A stretch of DNA of 35,415 nucleotides from Psychrobacter sp. (GCF_030454045.1 NZ_JAKDJE010000028.1:1-35415), one strand, 5' to 3'; shown: positions 26,279-35,363, counted from the stretch's first letter. The notes: a model not told the origin generated them from the letters alone. Numbers and translations: made by a program.

Positions 26279-29200
26279 CTAGTTGCTTTGTTTTAACTCA
26301 ATATTAATACCCAGTGATTTGATTTCTTTGGTCAGTACGTTGAACGACTCAGGCATGCCTGGATCCATATACTGCTCACCATCAACGATGTTTTTGTACA
26401 TACGTGTACGGCCTTCAACGTCATCCGACTTCACCGTTAACATCTCTTGTAACGTGTAAGTCGCGCCGTATGCCTCTAGTGCCCATACTTCCATCTCACC
26501 AAAGCGCTGACCACCAAACTGAGCTTTACCACCAAGTGGTTGCTGAGTTACTAGAGAATAAGAACCTGTTGAACGCGCGTGCATTTTGTCATCAACCAAG
26601 TGGTTAAGCTTGAGCATATACATATAACCAACGGTTACTTTACGGTCAAACTTCTGACCTGTACGACCATCATATAACGTCTGCTGACCATCGCGATCCA
26701 TACCAGCAAGCTCTAGCAAATCTTTAACTTGGCTTTCTCTTGCGCCGTCAAATACTGCTGTGCCCATCGGTACACCGCCACGTAAGTTGTCTGCTAGCGC
26801 CATGATGTCATCATCACTTAAGCTATCAAGATCAACTTGCTCACCACCAACTTGGTTATAGATTTTGTCCAAGAAGTCACGTAGCTCTTTGATTGCTGCT
26901 TGCGATTTGAGCATACCATCAATTTTCTCGCCCAAGCCTTTGGCTGCCATCCCCAAATGCGTCTCTAAAACCTGACCGATGTTCATACGAGATGGTACAC
27001 CAAGTGGGTTCAATACGATGTCAACGGTATTACCATTTTCATCATAAGGCATGTCTTCAACTGGCATGATGCGTGATACCACACCTTTGTTACCATGACG
27101 ACCCGCCATCTTATCACCAGGTTGAATACGACGCTTAACCGCTAGATATACTTTAACGATTTTTTGTACGCCATGTTGTAAGTCATCACCAGCGGTCAAT
27201 TTGCGTTTTTTCTCGGCAAATTTCACATCGATGTCTTTTTGCTTATCAACCAAGTAATCAGAGATTTGCGTCAGACGCTCAGAGATTTCTTCTTCAACTG
27301 GCTGGATATCAAGCAAGGTCTCAAGACTCATGTCTTTCATATCGTCTAATGCCATAACCGTACCGGCTTTTAGACCAGCACCGCCACTGACTTTTTGGCC
27401 ATCTAGTAGAGTACCAATACGACCGCGAGCCGCTTCTTCAAAGATACGTAGCTCTTCTTTCAAATCTTTACGATAGCTATCAAGCTGCGATTTTTCAATC
27501 GCTCTTGCACGTGCGTCTTTTTCAACGCCATCACGGGTGAAGACCTGCACATCAATAACGGTACCTTTGCTTGAAGTCGGTACGCGTAATGAAGTGTCTT
27601 TCACATCCGCCGCTTTTTCACCAAAGATAGCCCGTAGTAGTTTCTCTTCTGGCGTTAGTTGCGTTTCGCCTTTTGGCGTCACTTTACCAACGAGAATATC
27701 ACCAGCGTCAACTTCAGCACCGATATAGACGATACCTGCTTCATCAAGACTTGATAGTGCGGCTTCACCAACGTTTGGAATATCAGCCGTGATCTCTTCT
27801 GTACCTAGCTTGGTATCACGAGCCACACAAGTCAATTCTTGGATATGAATGGTAGTGAAACGATCTTCTTTCACGACTTTTTCAGATAGCAAGATTGAAT
27901 CTTCGAAGTTATAACCATTCCACGGCATAAATGCGATGCGGATGTTCTGACCCAGTGCTAGCTCACCAAGATCCGTTGATGGACCATCAGCCAAGATATC
28001 ACCCAAAGCAATCTCGTCACCTTGGTTAACGATGATACGTTGGTTGATACAAGTGTTTTGGTTAGAACGCGTGTATTTGATCAAGTTATAGATATCGATA
28101 CCCGCTTCACCAGCAGTCATCTCGTCTTCGTTGACACGAACCACGATACGTGATGCATCAACATCTTCAATCACACCGCCACGCTTAGCGATCACACAAA
28201 CGCCAGAGTCACGAGCAACGTGACGCTCCATACCCGTACCTACGAGCGGCTTATCAGCACGTAGCGTAGGAACCGCCTGACGCTGCATGTTCGAGCCCAT
28301 CAGGGCACGGTTAGCATCATCATGCTCTAGGAACGGAATCAAACCTGCTGCGACCGATACGACCTGACTTGGTGATACATCCATATGCGTGACTTTTTCT
28401 GGCGGCATACGAACAAATTCACCATAGTTACGTACACTGACCATCTCGTCAGATAACGCGCCGTCCTCAGTCATCGGAGAGTCAGCCTGTGCAATGACCG
28501 TACCGACTTCTTCGATTGCTGATAGATATTCAATATCATCAGTCACTTTACCATCAACCACACGGCGATAAGGCGTTTCTAAAAAACCAAAGCTGTTGGT
28601 TTTAGCAAAGGTTGCTAGCGAGTTGATTAGACCAATGTTTGGACCTTCAGGAGTCTCAATCGGGCAGACACGGCCATAATGGGTATCATGTACGTCACGT
28701 ACTTCAAAGCCTGCACGTTCACGAGTTAGACCACCTGGTCCTAACGCTGATACACGGCGCTTATGGGTAACTTCAGACAACGGGTTGTTCTGATCCATAA
28801 ACTGTGACAACTGGCTTGAACCAAAGAACTCTTTAACCGCCGCCGCTACTGGCTTAGAGTTAATCAAATCTTGTGGTGACAAGTTGTCTGATTCTGCTGA
28901 GCTTAAACGCTCTTTTACCGCACGCTCAACACGTACTAAACCAACACGGAATTGGTTTTCTGCCATCTCGCCTACTGAACGAATACGGCGGTTACCAAGA
29001 TGATCAATATCATCGACATCGCCGCGACCGTTACGAATTTCGATAAGTTCTTTTAGAACATTAACGATGTCATCGTTGGTCAATACACTGCGTTCGCGCT
29101 GTACGTCTGGATCATCGGTGTTTTCAAATGGCAGACTAAGACGACGGTTGAACTTCATACGACCGACGTTAGATAGGTCATAACGATCGGCGTTGAAGAA

Positions 29201-30397
29201 CATGCTTTCAAACAGTTTCTCAGCCGTTTCAACCGTTGGCGGCTCACCTGGACGCATAACTTTGTAGATTTCGATCAATGCTTCTTCGCGGGTTGACGTG
29301 CTATCAGCACGTAGCGTATCAGCAATATAGCTGCCTTGGTCGATATCGTTGGTGAACAGAATGCTGAATTCTTTGATGGCACCACTGGCTTCAAATGAGT
29401 TCAATTTTACCAATAACTCGTGGTCGATTGGCGTGTTTGCTTTAGCGATGATTTCATCGTTAACAACGATGTCTTCAGCTAAAATACGCTCATATAGATA
29501 CTCATCAGGTACCGCAATTTTCGTCATGCCTGCTTCTTCAAGTTGACGGATACGGCGTGCGTTGATACGTTTACCCTGCTCTACAATAACGTCACCTGCA
29601 GGTGATACGATGTCAAACTGAGCCATCTCGCCACGTAGACGATCAGCAACTAAATCAATTTCAAACTGCTCTTCGCCTTTATAAACCGCAACTTTGTCAA
29701 AGAAAAGATCTAAGATTTCAGATGTAGTCAGGCCAAGTGCACGTAGAATGATAGAAGCCAATAGCTTACGGCGACGGTCAATACGAGCAAAGACTAAGTC
29801 CTTTGCATCAAATTCAAAGTCTAACCATGAACCACGGTAAGGGATGATACGCGCGTTATAAAGCACTTTACCACTTGAATGCGACTTACCTTTATCATGG
29901 TCAAAGAACACACCAGGTGAACGATGTAGCTGAGAGACGATAACACGCTCAGTACCATTAATAATAAAAGTACCGTTCGCCGTCATTAAAGGCATCTCGC
30001 CCATGTAAACGCTTTGCTCACGGATATCTTTGATAGCGGCTTTGCTATCTTTGTCTTTGCTATCTTTATCTTTGATGATCAAGCGAATTTTGACACGCAT
30101 CGGCGCCGCAAACGTTGAACCACGTAAGATACACTCACGCTCATCAAATTCAGGCGTACCTAAATAGTACTCAACAAATTGCAACTCCGCGTTACCAGAG
30201 TGACTCTCAATTGGGAAAATAGAGGAATACGCAGCTTGCAAACCAGTATTCTCACGAGCTTTTGGCTTTTTATGCTCTTGCAAAAATTGCTCATAAGAAT
30301 CTACTTGAATAGACAGTAAATAGGGAACGTCCATTACAGTGGGCAATTCAGCAAAACTTTTGCGAATACGCTTTTTTTCAGTATAAGAATATGCCAT
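26279..30397 (-). CDS. rpoB: DNA-directed RNA polymerase subunit beta
   Basis: Catalytic subunit of RNA polymerase and target of rifampicin. It has 1372 residues against 1342 in E. coli. The rifampicin pocket (526-552: GSSQLSQFMDQNNPLSE, then THKRRVSAL) has the wild-type residues Asp535, His545 and Ser550 (equivalent to E. coli D516, H526, S531), so no classical resistance substitution is seen there. The C-terminal region (PLGGKAQFGGQRFGEMEVWALEAYGA) is canonical. A lysine/aspartate tandem repeat, DKDSK twice at residues 110-119, comes from a 15-bp DNA duplication. The ATG at 30397 has AAGGA six bases upstream. It is the first gene after a 744-nt non-coding stretch downstream of the rplL terminator. 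Confidence 0.98.
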   Translation of the reverse strand: MAYSYTEKKRIRKSFAELPTVMDVPYLLSIQVDSYEQFLQEHKKPKARENTGLQAAYSSIFPIESHSGNAELQFVEYYLGTPEFDERECILRGSTFAAPMRVKIRLIIKDKDSKDKDSKAAIKDIREQSVYMGEMPLMTANGTFIINGTERVIVSQLHRSPGVFFDHDKGKSHSSGKVLYNARIIPYRGSWLDFEFDAKDLVFARIDRRRKLLASIILRALGLTTSEILDLFFDKVAVYKGEEQFEIDLVADRLRGEMAQFDIVSPAGDVIVEQGKRINARRIRQLEEAGMTKIAVPDEYLYERILAEDIVVNDEIIAKANTPIDHELLVKLNSFEASGAIKEFSILFTNDIDQGSYIADTLRADSTSTREEALIEIYKVMRPGEPPTVETAEKLFESMFFNADRYDLSNVGRMKFNRRLSLPFENTDDPDVQRERSVLTNDDIVNVLKELIEIRNGRGDVDDIDHLGNRRIRSVGEMAENQFRVGLVRVERAVKERLSSAESDNLSPQDLINSKPVAAAVKEFFGSSQLSQFMDQNNPLSEVTHKRRVSALGPGGLTRERAGFEVRDVHDTHYGRVCPIETPEGPNIGLINSLATFAKTNSFGFLETPYRRVVDGKVTDDIEYLSAIEEVGTVIAQADSPMTEDGALSDEMVSVRNYGEFVRMPPEKVTHMDVSPSQVVSVAAGLIPFLEHDDANRALMGSNMQRQAVPTLRADKPLVGTGMERHVARDSGVCVIAKRGGVIEDVDASRIVVRVNEDEMTAGEAGIDIYNLIKYTRSNQNTCINQRIIVNQGDEIALGDILADGPSTDLGELALGQNIRIAFMPWNGYNFEDSILLSEKVVKEDRFTTIHIQELTCVARDTKLGTEEITADIPNVGEAALSSLDEAGIVYIGAEVDAGDILVGKVTPKGETQLTPEEKLLRAIFGEKAADVKDTSLRVPTSSKGTVIDVQVFTRDGVEKDARARAIEKSQLDSYRKDLKEELRIFEEAARGRIGTLLDGQKVSGGAGLKAGTVMALDDMKDMSLETLLDIQPVEEEISERLTQISDYLVDKQKDIDVKFAEKKRKLTAGDDLQHGVQKIVKVYLAVKRRIQPGDKMAGRHGNKGVVSRIMPVEDMPYDENGNTVDIVLNPLGVPSRMNIGQVLETHLGMAAKGLGEKIDGMLKSQAAIKELRDFLDKIYNQVGGEQVDLDSLSDDDIMALADNLRGGVPMGTAVFDGARESQVKDLLELAGMDRDGQQTLYDGRTGQKFDRKVTVGYMYMLKLNHLVDDKMHARSTGSYSLVTQQPLGGKAQFGGQRFGEMEVWALEAYGATYTLQEMLTVKSDDVEGRTRMYKNIVDGEQYMDPGMPESFNVLTKEIKSLGINIELKQSN
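30041..30070. repeat. 15-bp tandem duplication inside rpoB
   Basis: TTTGCTATCTTTGTC (30041-30055) is followed by TTTGCTATCTTTATC (30056-30070), differing at one base. It encodes DKDSK-DKDSK at residues 110-119 in an exposed, charged part of the beta N-terminal region. Confidence 0.85.
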
Positions 30398-31086
30398 CGA
30401 GAGTCCTTACAGTAAACGTGGAAACAAATTAAAAGCGTGGCCAATATGCACAAATATGATGCACACTTAGCGACGTAAACGATAATATAAAACGGGTCTT
30501 CGTATTCAGTTCATATCTTTTCTGTCAATTACTACTTTACTTATCAGTGCTTACCCAGCACCCTTCACTTAATCTAGTCGTTGCTTTCAAAGTCATAACA
30601 AATGAATCAGTCTATATGACTGCTGCAACCAAAAAATTCAATATTACCTAATCTATAACACATGGCCCATCAGGTTTAAATTATAGATGCATGGTTGAGA
30701 AATAACACCTATTAGGATTGCATATAAGCCACTTGCCCTCTAAACTATCCCATAGCACACTGCAATCTTGCGATATACAAACCGTCTATGTGCTTAAGTA
30801 TAGACAGTGATGCCATAATAAATAGGCAACTTGAGACCAACAACTTTTTCAGAATTAATAATAGGGGTAAGTATAACTTTTAGAATCAGTATAAACTATA
30901 GTGTTGATAGGAAAGCATGCAGACACAAAAAAATGCCAAACATCTCAAGACGTTTAGCTCGTATAACTGATTTCAAAAACTGGCATGTGTGCTTGCATGT
31001 ATATCGTCTGTCCTTTTGATGGGTATCCACCGTGATGTTGCATACGTATGTTGGCAGACACAAAAGGTCAAGCTACGAATTATAGT
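30398..31086 (-). promoter_or_regulatory. Long non-coding rplL-rpoB spacer (rpoB leader)
   Basis: No supported gene. It holds a candidate rpoB promoter (TTGTTG 30838-30843 and TATTAT 30815-30820, 17 apart), an isolated perfect TTGACA on the - strand (30524-30529) without a good partner, and small inverted repeats: CAGTC/GACTG at 30608-30622, GTCTAT/ATAGAC at 30784-30805, GTGCT/AGCAC at 30547-30561 and CATACGTATG at 31041-31050. The 12-mer GCAGACACAAAA occurs twice (30919-30930 and 31054-31065). In E. coli the equivalent spacer holds an attenuator and an RNase III site; that role is inferred here. Confidence 0.45.
30815..30843 (-). promoter_or_regulatory. Candidate rpoBC promoter
   Basis: On the - strand TTGTTG and TATTAT are separated by 17 bases. 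The -10 matches the consensus at five of six positions, the -35 at three. It lies about 420 bases before rpoB and downstream of the strong rplL terminator, where extra transcription would be needed. Confidence 0.35.
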
Positions 31087-31126
31087 AAAAAAAAGCTGGC
31101 AATGCAAGGCATTACCAGCTTTTTTT
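31087..31126 (-). terminator. Intrinsic terminator/attenuator after rplL
   Basis: GCTGG (31095-31099) and AATGC (31101-31105) pair with GCATT (31109-31113) and CCAGC (31115-31119) around an AAG loop. On the - strand the mismatch is a U-G pair and eight T follow. It separates rplJL from rpoBC, as the attenuator in E. coli does, so rpoBC must depend on readthrough or its own promoter. Confidence 0.9.
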
Positions 31127-31141
31127 CGTGCAAAGTTAACC

Positions 31142-31516
31142 TTATTTTAGGTCAACAGAGGCACCAGCTTCTTCAAGCTTAGTCTTCAACTCTTCAGCTT
31201 CAGCTTTAGATGCGCCTTCTTTGATTGGTGCTGGAGCACTTTCAACCAAATCTTTCGCTTCTTTTAGGCCAAGACCAGTTGCTTCACGTACAGCTTTAAT
31301 AACTGCAACTTTCTTCTCGCCGAAGCCAGAAAGAATTACGTCAAACTCGTCTTTTTCTTCAGCAGCAGCAGCGCCACCAGCGGCAGCAGCAGGTGCAGCA
31401 GCAGCAACAGCAGCAGTTACGCCGAATTTTTCTTCCATATCGCTGATTAGCTCAACGATGTCCATTACTGACATTTCAGCGATTGCGTTTAACACATCTT
31501 CTTTAGATAGTGCCAT
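31142..31516 (-). CDS. rplL: 50S ribosomal protein L7/L12
   Basis: Stalk protein that recruits translation factors, bound to the ribosome through L10. Its 124 residues comprise the N-terminal dimerisation domain (1-30), an Ala/Gly-rich hinge (about 34-53) and the C-terminal factor-binding domain (EFDVILSGFGEKKVAVIKAVREATGLGLKEAKDLVE). The start has GGAG 7 bases upstream. The hinge is encoded by a run of GCN codons (about 31358-31420), a likely spot for length variation. Cotranscribed with rplJ. Confidence 0.98.
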   Translation of the reverse strand: MALSKEDVLNAIAEMSVMDIVELISDMEEKFGVTAAVAAAAPAAAAGGAAAAEEKDEFDVILSGFGEKKVAVIKAVREATGLGLKEAKDLVESAPAPIKEGASKAEAEELKTKLEEAGASVDLK

Positions 31517-31648
31517 GAGAACTCTCCGTTATCTGATAAAAATTAATTGATTCTAATATCGCTTTGATTGTTTACCACCATTTCAAATAGGTGTGGCAAT
31601 AAAGTACAACCAATATTAGCGATGTTAAAGTTACGTTAAAACAAGCAA

Positions 31649-32176
31649 TTAAGCAGCTTCTTTTGCGTCTTTGATTGCCGCTACAGTGCGAACGAACTTG
31701 CCAGGAACAGCGTTCATAGTCTGGACAAGCTTGGTCACTGGTGCATTCATAGTAGCCATCAAGATAGAGATTGCTTCGTCGCGAGTTGGTAGCTTCGATA
31801 CGCGCTCTAGCTCTTCTGGACCATAAACTTCACCACCGACTGATACTAATTTGGTCTCTAAAGCTTTGTTATCTTTACTGAAGTCGAAAACGACTCGAGC
31901 GGCAGATCCCAAATCTTCCATAGAGAAAGCCAAAAGTAGTGGACCAGTCATACGGTCTGACATGCTCTCAAACTTAGTGCCTTCAAAAGCGCGTTTTGCT
32001 AGTGTATTTTTTACCACTTTCAAAACAACACCTTTATCACGAGCTTGTTCGCGTAGCTTAGTAAGCTGTGCAACACCAATTCCGTGATACTCGGCAGCTA
32101 CTGCTGAGTAAGCATTAGCAGCAACTTCAGACACTTCAGCCACAACTTGTTGTTTTTGTTCTAGCGTTAATGCCAT
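31649..32176 (-). CDS. rplJ: 50S ribosomal protein L10
   Basis: Base of the ribosomal stalk that carries the L7/L12 dimers; with them it represses its own mRNA in many bacteria. It has 175 residues. The N-terminal part is typical (MALTLEQKQQVVAEVSEVA, YHGIGVAQLTKLR, LKVVKNTLAKRAF) and the C-terminal helix binds L7/L12. The ATG at 32176 has AAGGAG seven bases upstream. A 469-nt non-coding leader precedes it, consistent with autogenous control. Confidence 0.98.
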   Translation of the reverse strand: MALTLEQKQQVVAEVSEVAANAYSAVAAEYHGIGVAQLTKLREQARDKGVVLKVVKNTLAKRAFEGTKFESMSDRMTGPLLLAFSMEDLGSAARVVFDFSKDNKALETKLVSVGGEVYGPEELERVSKLPTRDEAISILMATMNAPVTKLVQTMNAVPGKFVRTVAAIKDAKEAA

Positions 32177-32645
32177 AAGTTGACTCCTTTAATCTTATCA
32201 ATCCACTTATAATAAAAGTGCCAAAAACAAGGTTTTATGCGCTCAAACTATAAGCTAGGACTGACTTGATACGACACATTACCAGCGGATTCAATCAATA
32301 AAAAAATCATCTACTGGTAACGACTGATTACGGCACCGTTATCAGAATGACGTTGAGTAATAGTTTGAAGATTATAAATAATCCTATCGCCCTATTCGCT
32401 CGTGTCTTAAACTGTATGGGCCACCGTCTGCGTAGGACAACTAAGATTTTCATCTGTCGCCGATTAACAAAAGTGACTCAGTATCATATTTAACCATTCG
32501 AAATTGCTATTTATGACGCTAAACCACTCTCTACCTACGGTCTTAGACAGCGTAGTAAATACTACGCTGACCTAATTTTTGAATATAGTATGTGCTCATC
32601 ATTCAAAATACTTGAAGTTCAAGTACTCAAAAATAGAGACTTTAA
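32177..32645 (-). promoter_or_regulatory. rplJ leader region (probable L10-L7/L12 autoregulatory leader)
   Basis: A gene-free 469 bases between rplA and rplJ. Visible structures are a perfect 9-bp hairpin (32548-32556 with 32561-32569, AAAT loop), an imperfect palindrome at 32324-32345 (CTGAT/ATCAG ends), and a 7-bp helix TTACCAG/CTGGTAA (32279-32285 with 32314-32320). Known biology puts the L10 binding site in this leader, but I cannot align these elements to the known L10 leader motif by eye. There is no clear terminator after rplA, so readthrough from rplKA is likely. Confidence 0.5.
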
Positions 32646-33347
32646 TTATTTAGCAGTACGATAAGGGACAGCGTCGATCGTTAGACCAGGGCCCATCGTG
32701 CTAGACAAAGTGATTTTCTTGATGAAAGTACCTTTAGAAGTAGCAGGCTTAGCACGCTTTAAATCAGAAAGAATCGCTTGCGCGTTTTGCTCGATTTGCT
32801 CAGCAGTGAAACCAACTTGGCCGATAGTTGCATGGATAATACCAGCTTTATCAACACGGTACTGAGCCTGACCAGCTTTCGCATTAGTCACAGCTTCAGC
32901 AACGTTTGGTGTTACTGTACCAACCTTTGGGTTAGGCATTAGGCCACGTGGACCTAGGATTGTACCCAATTGACCAACAACACGCATAGCATCAGGAGCT
33001 GCGATCACAATATCAAAGTCCATGTTACCGGCTTTAATTTCTTCTGCTAGGTCTTCAAAACCAACGATGTCTGCACCAGCTTCTTTAGCGGCTTCAGCAG
33101 CAGCGCCTTGAGCAAATACAGCAACGCGTTTGGTTTTACCAGTACCAGCAGGTAGATTGGTTGCACCGCGAACGACTTGGTCAGATTTACGTGGGTCAAC
33201 GCCCAAGTTTACTGCAATGTCGATAGACTCTTTAAATTTGAGTGCTGGCAAATCGTTTAGGATTTGAACGGCTTCTTCTAGCGTGTATTGTTTTTCGTTA
33301 TCAATACGGCTTTGAATTTCTTTTTGACGTTTGGTTAGCTTAGACAT
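32646..33347 (-). CDS. rplA: 50S ribosomal protein L1
   Basis: Forms the L1 stalk of the large subunit and represses the rplKA mRNA. The 233 residues match the family, with conserved KFKESIDIAVNLGVDPRKSDQ, RGLMPNPKVGTVTPNV and the C-terminal LSSTMGPGLTID. Its ATG overlaps the rplK stop by one base (TAATG). GGAGG lies 7 bases upstream in the last rplK codons, implying coupled translation. Confidence 0.98.
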   Translation of the reverse strand: MSKLTKRQKEIQSRIDNEKQYTLEEAVQILNDLPALKFKESIDIAVNLGVDPRKSDQVVRGATNLPAGTGKTKRVAVFAQGAAAEAAKEAGADIVGFEDLAEEIKAGNMDFDIVIAAPDAMRVVGQLGTILGPRGLMPNPKVGTVTPNVAEAVTNAKAGQAQYRVDKAGIIHATIGQVGFTAEQIEQNAQAILSDLKRAKPATSKGTFIKKITLSSTMGPGLTIDAVPYRTAK

Positions 33348-33778
33348 TATACACCCTCCACGGTAATACCCATTGAACGTGCAGTACCAGCGATGGTACG
33401 GACAGCAGCGTCAAGATCAGCAGCCGTTAAGTCTGCATTCTTAGTCTTAACGATTTCTTCTAGTTGTGCACGGTCCACTTTACCGACTTTAGCAGTGTTC
33501 GGTGTACCTGAACCTTTAGCGATGCCAGCAGCTTTACGTAGTAAGTACGCAGCTGGTGGTGACTTCATGATGAAGGTAAAAGATTTATCGTTATATACTG
33601 TGATCTCAGTTGGGATCGGTAGACCTGGCTCTTGGCCTGAGGTCGCAGCGTTAAATTCTTTACAGAACGCCATGATGTTCACGCCTTTTTGACCCAAAGC
33701 TGGACCAATAGGTGGTGAAGGATTTGCTTTGCCTGCAGGCACTTGCAGTTTGATGTAACCATCAATCTTCTTAGCCAT
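33347..33778 (-). CDS. rplK: 50S ribosomal protein L11
   Basis: Binds 23S rRNA at the GTPase-associated centre and is needed for RelA activation. It has 143 residues: an N-terminal domain with the proline-rich PSPPIGPALGQKGVNIMAFCKEFNA and a C-terminal rRNA-binding domain (KTKNADLTAADLDAAVRTIAGTARSMGITVEG). The ATG at 33778 has AGGAG 6 bases upstream. The short upstream spacer carries an ATCAAC/GTTGAT pairing (33809-33814 with 33848-33853) and a GGTATATACC palindrome (33817-33826), where L1 would be expected to act. Confidence 0.98.
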   Translation of the reverse strand: MAKKIDGYIKLQVPAGKANPSPPIGPALGQKGVNIMAFCKEFNAATSGQEPGLPIPTEITVYNDKSFTFIMKSPPAAYLLRKAAGIAKGSGTPNTAKVGKVDRAQLEEIVKTKNADLTAADLDAAVRTIAGTARSMGITVEGV

Positions 33779-33868
33779 GATACTCTCCTAAATGGGTAAT
33801 AGCGCCAAATCAACATGGTATATACCTAATTGACTAACAGCTCCCCGGTTGATGAACTTTTTGCTGAT

Positions 33869-34399
33869 TTAGTCTAGCTTTTCAACTTTACTAAACTCAA
33901 GCTCAACCTGCGTAGGTCGATTAAATACGTTTACCGTTAGATGTAGTTTAGACTTCTCATAATCCACTTTTTCTACCAACCCTTTAAAGTCAGTGAATGG
34001 ACCATCAATAACCAATAACTCTTCGCCTGGCTCAAATAGCGTCTTAGGACGAGGATCAGTCTCAGTTTGATTCAAACGGTTCAAAATACGGTCTGCTTCT
34101 ACTTGCGTAATTGGTGCAGGCATCTCAGGCGTGCCACCGACGAAGCCCATAATACGAGGGCAATCTTTTACGATGTGCCAAGTATTGTCGTTCATTTCCA
34201 TTTGAATCAATACATAACCTGGAAAGAATTTACGCTCACTCTTACGCTTTTTGCCGTCTTTCATTTCGACGACTTCTTCAGTAGGAACCAGTACATCACC
34301 GAATGACTCAGTAAAGTCACTACGGTTAATACGATCAGTTAACGAACGTTGTACTTGTTTTTCATATCCTGAAAACGCTTGGACAATATACCAACGCAT
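33869..34399 (-). CDS. nusG: Transcription termination/antitermination factor NusG
   Basis: Binds RNA polymerase through its NGN domain and links it to Rho or to ribosomal S10 through its KOW domain. Of 176 residues, the NGN domain spans about 1-115 (MRWYIVQAFSGYEKQVQRSL, FPGYVLIQMEMND, VGGTPE). The KOW domain is at about 122-176 (GEELLVIDGPFTDFKGLVEKVD). The start has AGGAG six bases upstream. It lies between secE and rplK as in most bacteria. Confidence 0.98.
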   Translation of the reverse strand: MRWYIVQAFSGYEKQVQRSLTDRINRSDFTESFGDVLVPTEEVVEMKDGKKRKSERKFFPGYVLIQMEMNDNTWHIVKDCPRIMGFVGGTPEMPAPITQVEADRILNRLNQTETDPRPKTLFEPGEELLVIDGPFTDFKGLVEKVDYEKSKLHLTVNVFNRPTQVELEFSKVEKLD

Positions 34400-34470
34400 A
34401 TCACGCTCCTGATCATTATGAATAAGTCGTTATAAGTAAATCTCTCGCTAATAGTCACTAATACGCGCTA

Positions 34471-34956
34471 TTAACCGATAAAGATACCAACGAACCAATT
34501 AAAGAAATTATCTAATAACCAAATAAAAAACCCAACAATGGCAATCATGACAATAACTTGCCATGTATATTGAAAGGTTTCATCTTTACTTGGCCATGTC
34601 ACTCGGCGAAGTTCAACAGCTGCATCTTTTAATAAAATTTTAAAAGCACGACCTTGATGCGTCAGCGCCAAGCAAATCAATGCAAATACAACAAGTGCAA
34701 CAATAATACCAATACGTACCCAGACATCGTTGGCTGGTTGCCAATAGCCTGGTAGATATTGATTAACGAGAGTCGCACCGATCAAAACTGCTGCGGCAAG
34801 TAGCCACAAAATCAAATCTTTGATTGAGCCTGTCTTAGCAACTTCAACAGCAGAAGTACCGCTCGCTGAGACGTGCTTATCTTTAGACAGCATTCCACCA
34901 GCAACCGCCTTGGCATCAGATAACTTAGTCTCGAGGTTATCTTGATTATTGCTCAT
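34471..34956 (-). CDS. secE: Preprotein translocase subunit SecE
   Basis: Essential clamp of the SecYEG channel. The 161-residue form has a polar N-terminal tail (1-45), membrane segments at about 47-65, 82-98 and 131-150, and the conserved amphipathic helix with ELRRVTWPSKDET (115-127) before the last segment. The three-segment type is usual for gammaproteobacteria (E. coli 127 residues), with a longer N-terminal tail here. The ribosome-binding site before ATG 34956 is weak (AGCGAG). It is 51 bases downstream of tRNA-Trp with no terminator between, so it is probably cotranscribed. Confidence 0.96.
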   Translation of the reverse strand: MSNNQDNLETKLSDAKAVAGGMLSKDKHVSASGTSAVEVAKTGSIKDLILWLLAAAVLIGATLVNQYLPGYWQPANDVWVRIGIIVALVVFALICLALTHQGRAFKILLKDAAVELRRVTWPSKDETFQYTWQVIVMIAIVGFFIWLLDNFFNWFVGIFIG

Positions 34957-35007
34957 AAAGAACTCGCTTCGGAGATGGTGAGGTACAACAAAGATGAGAT
35001 AAGAAGA

Positions 35008-35083
35008 TGGCAGGCGATGTAGGACTCGAACCTACAACCCTCGGTTTTGGAGACCGATGCTCTACCAATTGAGCCAATCGCCT
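35008..35083 (-). tRNA. trpT: tRNA-Trp (anticodon CCA)
   Basis: A 76-base cloverleaf: acceptor AGGCGAT with ATCGCCT, D-arm GCTC/GAGC, anticodon stem TCGGT/ACCGA with loop CTCCAAA (anticodon CCA, Trp), and T-arm GTAGG/CCTAC with loop TTCGAGT. Discriminator G is followed by an encoded CCA. Its place before secE-nusG matches many gammaproteobacteria. Confidence 0.97.
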
Positions 35084-35101
35084 ATGGGTGTAAAGGACAG
35101 C

Positions 35102-35129
35102 ATTATACAATATCCAGCATAGAATGCAA
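35102..35129 (-). promoter_or_regulatory. Promoter for trpT-secE-nusG
   Basis: On the - strand TTGCAT (35124-35129) and a perfect TATAAT (35102-35107) are 16 bases apart. Transcription would start near 35095, about 12 bases before the tRNA. A 7-bp hairpin (GGTAAAA 35139-35145 with TTTTACC 35154-35160) lies just upstream of the -35. Confidence 0.65.
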
Positions 35130-35247
35130 CCCTTTAGCGGTAAAATTATTACCTTTTACCTGATATTCACTTAGTAGGTATATGATCAACCTCTACCCTA
35201 TTTTCACGTCTATGCGCTACTCGTTTTAAGTGAAGCGCTAATATAAC

Positions 35248-35264
35248 AATCTATGAGATAGATT
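35248..35264. promoter_or_regulatory. Inverted repeat upstream of trpT
   Basis: AATCTAT and ATAGATT, 7 bp each, flank GAG. It lies in the spacer between the terminator at 35364 and the trpT promoter, which otherwise holds no gene. It could be an operator; no evidence beyond the symmetry. Confidence 0.25.
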
Positions 35265-35363
35265 ACAATACAGGATATGACAAATAAATGACTAATATTG
35301 CCAGATAAAGCTAAGTAAATACTCGTTTAAGCACGTTATCCTATAACCGAGTAATAAGCTCAT

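Noticed and set aside
30831..31019. 62-codon + strand frame in the rplL-rpoB spacer
   Set aside because: Weak composition, no clear ribosome-binding site and no recognisable features; the spacer is better read as leader DNA.
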